Assembly (NCBI GenBank): GCA_905205995.1
Contig: CAJLFU010000047.1
Coordinates: 1 to 14,669 of the forward strand
DNA from: an uncultured Haemophilus sp.
GTDB taxonomy: Bacteria > Pseudomonadota > Gammaproteobacteria > Enterobacterales > Pasteurellaceae
DNA: 14,669 nt
Direction of reading: 5' to 3'
The translations under genes and the position numbers were made by a program. Below the pieces are notes generated by a model. The model was not told the DNA's origin. It searched no databases and was given only the letters and a program-made list of their open reading frames with translations. Shown piece after piece: positions 12,822 through 14,669 of the stretch. Each line of letters opens with the position of its first letter. The first letter of the stretch is position 1.

Positions 12822-13712
12822 ATGCAGAACTTTAACGAACTGAATTATTTTTTGACGTTGGCGCAAACGCAGAGTTTTGTGAAAGCAGGGCAGCTTTTGG
12901 GGATTTCTTCTTCGGCGTTGAGCCACAGCATAAAAAATCTGGAAACGCGGCTGAACCTGCGCCTGCTCAACCGCACTACGCGCAATGTGTCGCTGACCGA
13001 AGCGGGGCAGCAGCTTTTCGACCAACTTTCTCCGCTTTATCAAGCCATAAACCAAGAAGTCGATGCATTAAATGATTTTTTGAATACGCCATCGGGATTG
13101 ATTCGCATCAATGCCCCTGCAATAGCAGCGGAAGCCGTGTTGTATCCAAAATTAAAGCCGATTTTGAACCAATACCCGAAAATCCGCTTGGAAATCGTGG
13201 TGGACGATCGTTGGGCAGATATTGTGAAAGAAGGATTTGATATGGGCGTTCGGTTAGGTAACAAGGTAGCGAAAGAGATGATTGCGGTGCCAATTTCCGC
13301 ACCGCTCAAAATGGTATTGGTTGCCTCGCCCGATTATTTGGCGCAATACGGTTCGCCGAGAAATATTGATGATTTGCAGCAGCACCGTCTTATCGGCGCG
13401 AAGCTCTCCGCCGAACACGGCGCGGAGATGCAGTGGGAATTCAAATACAAAAAAGAGCTGATTACGTTCACGCCCAAATCGCAGTTTTCCATCAACAACC
13501 ATCTACGCCTGCAAGCCGTTTCAGACGGCCTCGGCATCACTTGGCTGCCACATATCATCGCCGCAGACGCACTCCATTCTGGGCAGTTGGTCGAGCTGTT
13601 GCCCGAGTACGCCATCACTTACGATCCGCTTTATCTCTATTACCCCAGCCGCCGCGGGCATTCCAATGTGTTTAAGCTGATTGTGGATGCGCTAAAATTA
13701 AAAGCCGCCTGA
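12822..13712 (+). CDS. LysR-family transcriptional regulator, probable regulator of mdaB
   Basis: The 296-residue protein is a standard-length LysR regulator. It has an N-terminal winged helix-turn-helix (about 4-63; Ser-Phe-Val-Lys-Ala-Gly-Gln-Leu-Leu-Gly-Ile-Ser-Ser-Ser-Ala-Leu-Ser-His), a linker helix, and a substrate-binding domain (about 92-296). It resembles the subgroup that controls neighbouring oxidoreductase genes. It diverges from mdaB, so quinone- or oxidant-responsive control of mdaB is the likely role (inference). The coding sequence is GC-richer (about 50-63% in sampled lines) and carries an exact Neisseria uptake sequence in frame at 13520-13529. Its TGA stop lies inside the left arm of a DUS hairpin. 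These features point to a Neisseria source. Confidence 0.9.
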   Translation: MQNFNELNYFLTLAQTQSFVKAGQLLGISSSALSHSIKNLETRLNLRLLNRTTRNVSLTEAGQQLFDQLSPLYQAINQEVDALNDFLNTPSGLIRINAPAIAAEAVLYPKLKPILNQYPKIRLEIVVDDRWADIVKEGFDMGVRLGNKVAKEMIAVPISAPLKMVLVASPDYLAQYGSPRNIDDLQQHRLIGAKLSAEHGAEMQWEFKYKKELITFTPKSQFSINNHLRLQAVSDGLGITWLPHIIAADALHSGQLVELLPEYAITYDPLYLYYPSRRGHSNVFKLIVDALKLKAA

Positions 13713-13734
13713 AAGGTTCTTCAGACGGCCTTTT
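13700..13734 (+). terminator. DUS hairpin terminator overlapping the end of the LysR gene
   Basis: The right arm is exact TTCAGACGGC (13720-13729), then CTTTTA. The left arm GCCGCCTGAA (13704-13713) has one mismatch, and its TGA is the LysR stop codon, so the coding sequence limits this arm. Gene ends fused to DUS hairpins are typical of Neisseria. Confidence 0.85.
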
Positions 13735-13798
13735 ATCAAATACACCAGTCTTTTCTCAACAAATCCCTTGCTGTTAAAATATCTCTGTTCTTTCAATT

Positions 13799-14131
13799 TC
13801 ATCCAGCATTCTTTTGGTTGTAATAACAAAAACGGTTGTAGTGTAGCCTGTTCTCTTCATCATGATACTGACAGAACGTTGACTTTGAGGCCGTCTGAAC
13901 GGTTTCGTTACGAATTCTACCCCATGCTTGGTATTCGGCCGTCCATACGGCTTCGCCTTTTGCATTGTGTGCTGCAATCGGCGTGCCTAGATGGTTGGGT
14001 TGGTAATAAACCGAGTCGGGCTGTGCTTCGGACTGCTCTTGGGGTTCAGGCGGAATTTTCAGCAGCGGATCGGTTTCGGGGTCGTAGCCGTACGGTTCGG
14101 CGGACGCCCGAATGTTTTTACTCCATGGCAA
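13799..14131 (-). pseudogene. Orphan Rhs-repeat C-terminal core fragment
   Basis: About 110 residues match the end of the Rhs shell: Asp-Ser-Val-Tyr-Tyr-Gln-Pro-Asn-His-Leu-Gly-Thr-Pro (YYxxxHLGTP motif), Val-Trp-Thr-Ala-Glu-Tyr-Gln-Ala-Trp-Gly, and Gln-Tyr-His-Asp-Glu-Glu-Asn-Arg-Leu-His-Tyr-Asn-Arg-Phe. In complete proteins this precedes the Asp-Pro-Ile-Gly motif and a variable toxin tip. Here it stops after Tyr-Tyr-Asn-Gln and has no toxin. There is no good start: the frame opens at a TTG and continues back through the flanking hairpin. An AG-type Neisseria uptake sequence (13888-13899) is encoded within it. It looks like the remains of an orphan Rhs cassette of the kind kept downstream of full Rhs genes for tip exchange. 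Confidence 0.75.
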
Positions 14132-14150
14132 TCTAATATTTTTAACTAAA

Positions 14151-14190
14151 AAGGCCGTCTGAAAAGAGGAGGAATTTTTCAGACGGCCTT
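14151..14190. terminator. Bidirectional terminator from a perfect inverted pair of AG-type Neisseria uptake sequences
   Basis: AAGGCCGTCTGAAAA (14151-14165) and TTTTCAGACGGCCTT (14176-14190) form a perfect 15-bp stem around a 10-base loop. Both arms hold the 12-mer AGGCCGTCTGAA. It follows the AT-rich gene ending at 14280 on the minus strand. Confidence 0.92.
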
Positions 14191-14279
14191 AATAATAGTT
14201 ATGAGTTTCTAACTTAAATATTTCATATAACTTTTTGAGTTTGCGGCTTACAGATTAACCTGTAACATACAATAAATTT

Positions 14280-14588
14280 CTAATCATTTTCAATATAGAT
14301 ATAACAACTAAACCATTTCCCAGATTGGATAAAACATAAATCATTTAATTCATGTGAAAACGGAGTACCATACTTGGTAAGTAATAAATTATATTCTTGT
14401 AACAAAGAAAAAGTATCTTCAGATATTGAAATAGTAAAACAACTATCAGTTATATTAAATTCATCCTCATCATTTGGATTTAGAAAAATCCGCAATAACA
14501 AATGATAGTCTCTTTTTTTCTTTGTTAGACAAACATTTGTACTCCAATAATTTCCCTCTTTATTTAAAGCAAAAATTAATTCTTGCAA
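14280..14588 (-). CDS. Small AT-rich gene of unknown function, placed like an Rhs immunity gene
   Basis: I do not recognise the family. From a TTG at 14588 the product is 102 residues, acidic in the middle (Asn-Pro-Asn-Asp-Glu-Asp-Glu-Phe) with alternating hydrophobic stretches and no signal peptide. GC is about 30%, far below its neighbours. The frame stays open to the window edge, with an ATG at 14660. I prefer the TTG because AAGG lies 8 bases before it, and because bases from 14614 on match an RND pump gene on the other strand. The start may instead have been lost at that junction. Lying just upstream of an orphan Rhs fragment, small and AT-rich, it fits an immunity gene of a polymorphic toxin; this is inference from position. 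Confidence 0.5.
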   Translation of the reverse strand: MQELIFALNKEGNYWSTNVCLTKKKRDYHLLLRIFLNPNDEDEFNITDSCFTISISEDTFSLLQEYNLLLTKYGTPFSHELNDLCFIQSGKWFSCYIYIEND

Positions 14589-14613
14589 ATAAATAGCCTT
14601 GATATACCAATAG

Positions 14614-14669
14614 ATCTTCGTGATGTATCTAGCCGGCTTCTCCATCAATGTGCTTTCCATGCTGGCGGT
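14614..14669 (+). pseudogene. Internal fragment of an RND (HAE1-type) efflux pump gene, cut by the window edge
   Basis: Read rightwards from 14614 in one frame, the bases encode Ile-Phe-Val-Met-Tyr-Leu-Ala-Gly-Phe-Ser-Ile-Asn-Val-Leu-Ser-Met-Leu-Ala-Val. This matches the conserved membrane stretch just before the proton-relay Asp-Asp motif of AcrB-like transporters (typical form: VMYLxGFSINxLTLLAL). A stop codon (TAG, 14611-14613) and unrelated AT-rich sequence lie directly to the left, so several hundred N-terminal codons are missing. It is either a broken gene at a recombination junction or a chimeric contig end. Confidence 0.6.

Larger units (their letters stand above)
9392..14187. repeat. 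Neisseria-type DNA uptake sequences (DUS, eight exact 10-mers)
   Basis: Exact GCCGTCTGAA occurs at 10064-10073, 13890-13899 and 14154-14163. Exact inverted TTCAGACGGC occurs at 9392-9401, 10082-10091, 13520-13529, 13720-13729 and 14178-14187. The copies at 13520, 13720, 13890, 14154 and 14178 extend to the AG-prefixed 12-mer or match its inner base. No exact copy lies left of 9392. One-mismatch copies at 8686, 9374, 10761 and 13704 look like decayed or coding-constrained versions. Confidence 0.95.

Noticed and set aside
13774..13977. Alternative minus-strand frame overlapping the Rhs fragment, as a frameshifted Rhs continuation or toxin tip
   Set aside because: Its translation lacks Rhs or toxin-like motifs. 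The Rhs signature runs continuously in the other frame until its stop.

Overview
The window looks like chromosomal DNA of a human-associated Pasteurellaceae species, probably Haemophilus or Aggregatibacter (H. parainfluenzae-like is a good guess). The main evidence is nine exact copies of the Haemophilus-type DNA uptake signal AAGTGCGGT/ACCGCACTT. A complete mannose-family PTS argues against H. influenzae itself, which is known for lacking one. The right-hand part also carries eight exact copies of the Neisseria DNA uptake sequence GCCGTCTGAA/TTCAGACGGC, several in the AG-prefixed form. The window is therefore a patchwork of Haemophilus backbone and DNA with a Neisseria signature.

Layout. Positions 1-55 hold the end of an IS3/IS150-like insertion sequence. 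Positions 78-4911, on the minus strand, hold an AhpD-like carboxymuconolactone decarboxylase protein, an anchored metallo-beta-lactamase-fold hydrolase, a small membrane protein, and manXYZ with its own terminator, promoter and candidate CRP site. Positions 5206-8668, on the plus strand, hold a YdcZ-type membrane protein and the ydbH-ynbE pair, which belongs to a system implicated in inner-to-outer-membrane phospholipid transport. The usual third gene, ydbL, is not seen. In its place stands a 690-bp tandem duplication (about 8683-10112) of a secreted, cysteine-rich DUF4189 gene. Each copy has the same promoter overlapped by a palindromic operator. Each unit is bounded by a hairpin terminator built from the Neisseria uptake sequence and followed at once by a Haemophilus uptake sequence. 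A periplasmic rhodanese follows.

The right third (10786-14669) is a mosaic. A higher-GC minus-strand cluster contains a thioredoxin-like protein, an OsmC-family protein and the C-terminal stump of an aldo/keto reductase. It is followed by mdaB, which contains a Haemophilus uptake signal. Diverging from mdaB is a LysR regulator gene with Neisseria uptake sequences inside it and in its terminator. Beyond that lie an orphan Rhs C-terminal core fragment, an inverted-DUS terminator, and an AT-rich small gene placed like an Rhs immunity gene. The last 56 bases encode a piece of an RND efflux pump that fits nothing else here and marks either a recombination junction or an assembly chimera.

Functionally, the central-right genes lean towards thiol, peroxide and quinone stress (thioredoxin, OsmC, MdaB with LysR, rhodanese, AhpD-like). 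The left half serves sugar uptake and envelope lipid homeostasis. The strongest theme is exchange of DNA between two naturally competent genera sharing the human upper airway, with the uptake sequences themselves reused as transcription terminators and perhaps as recombination points.
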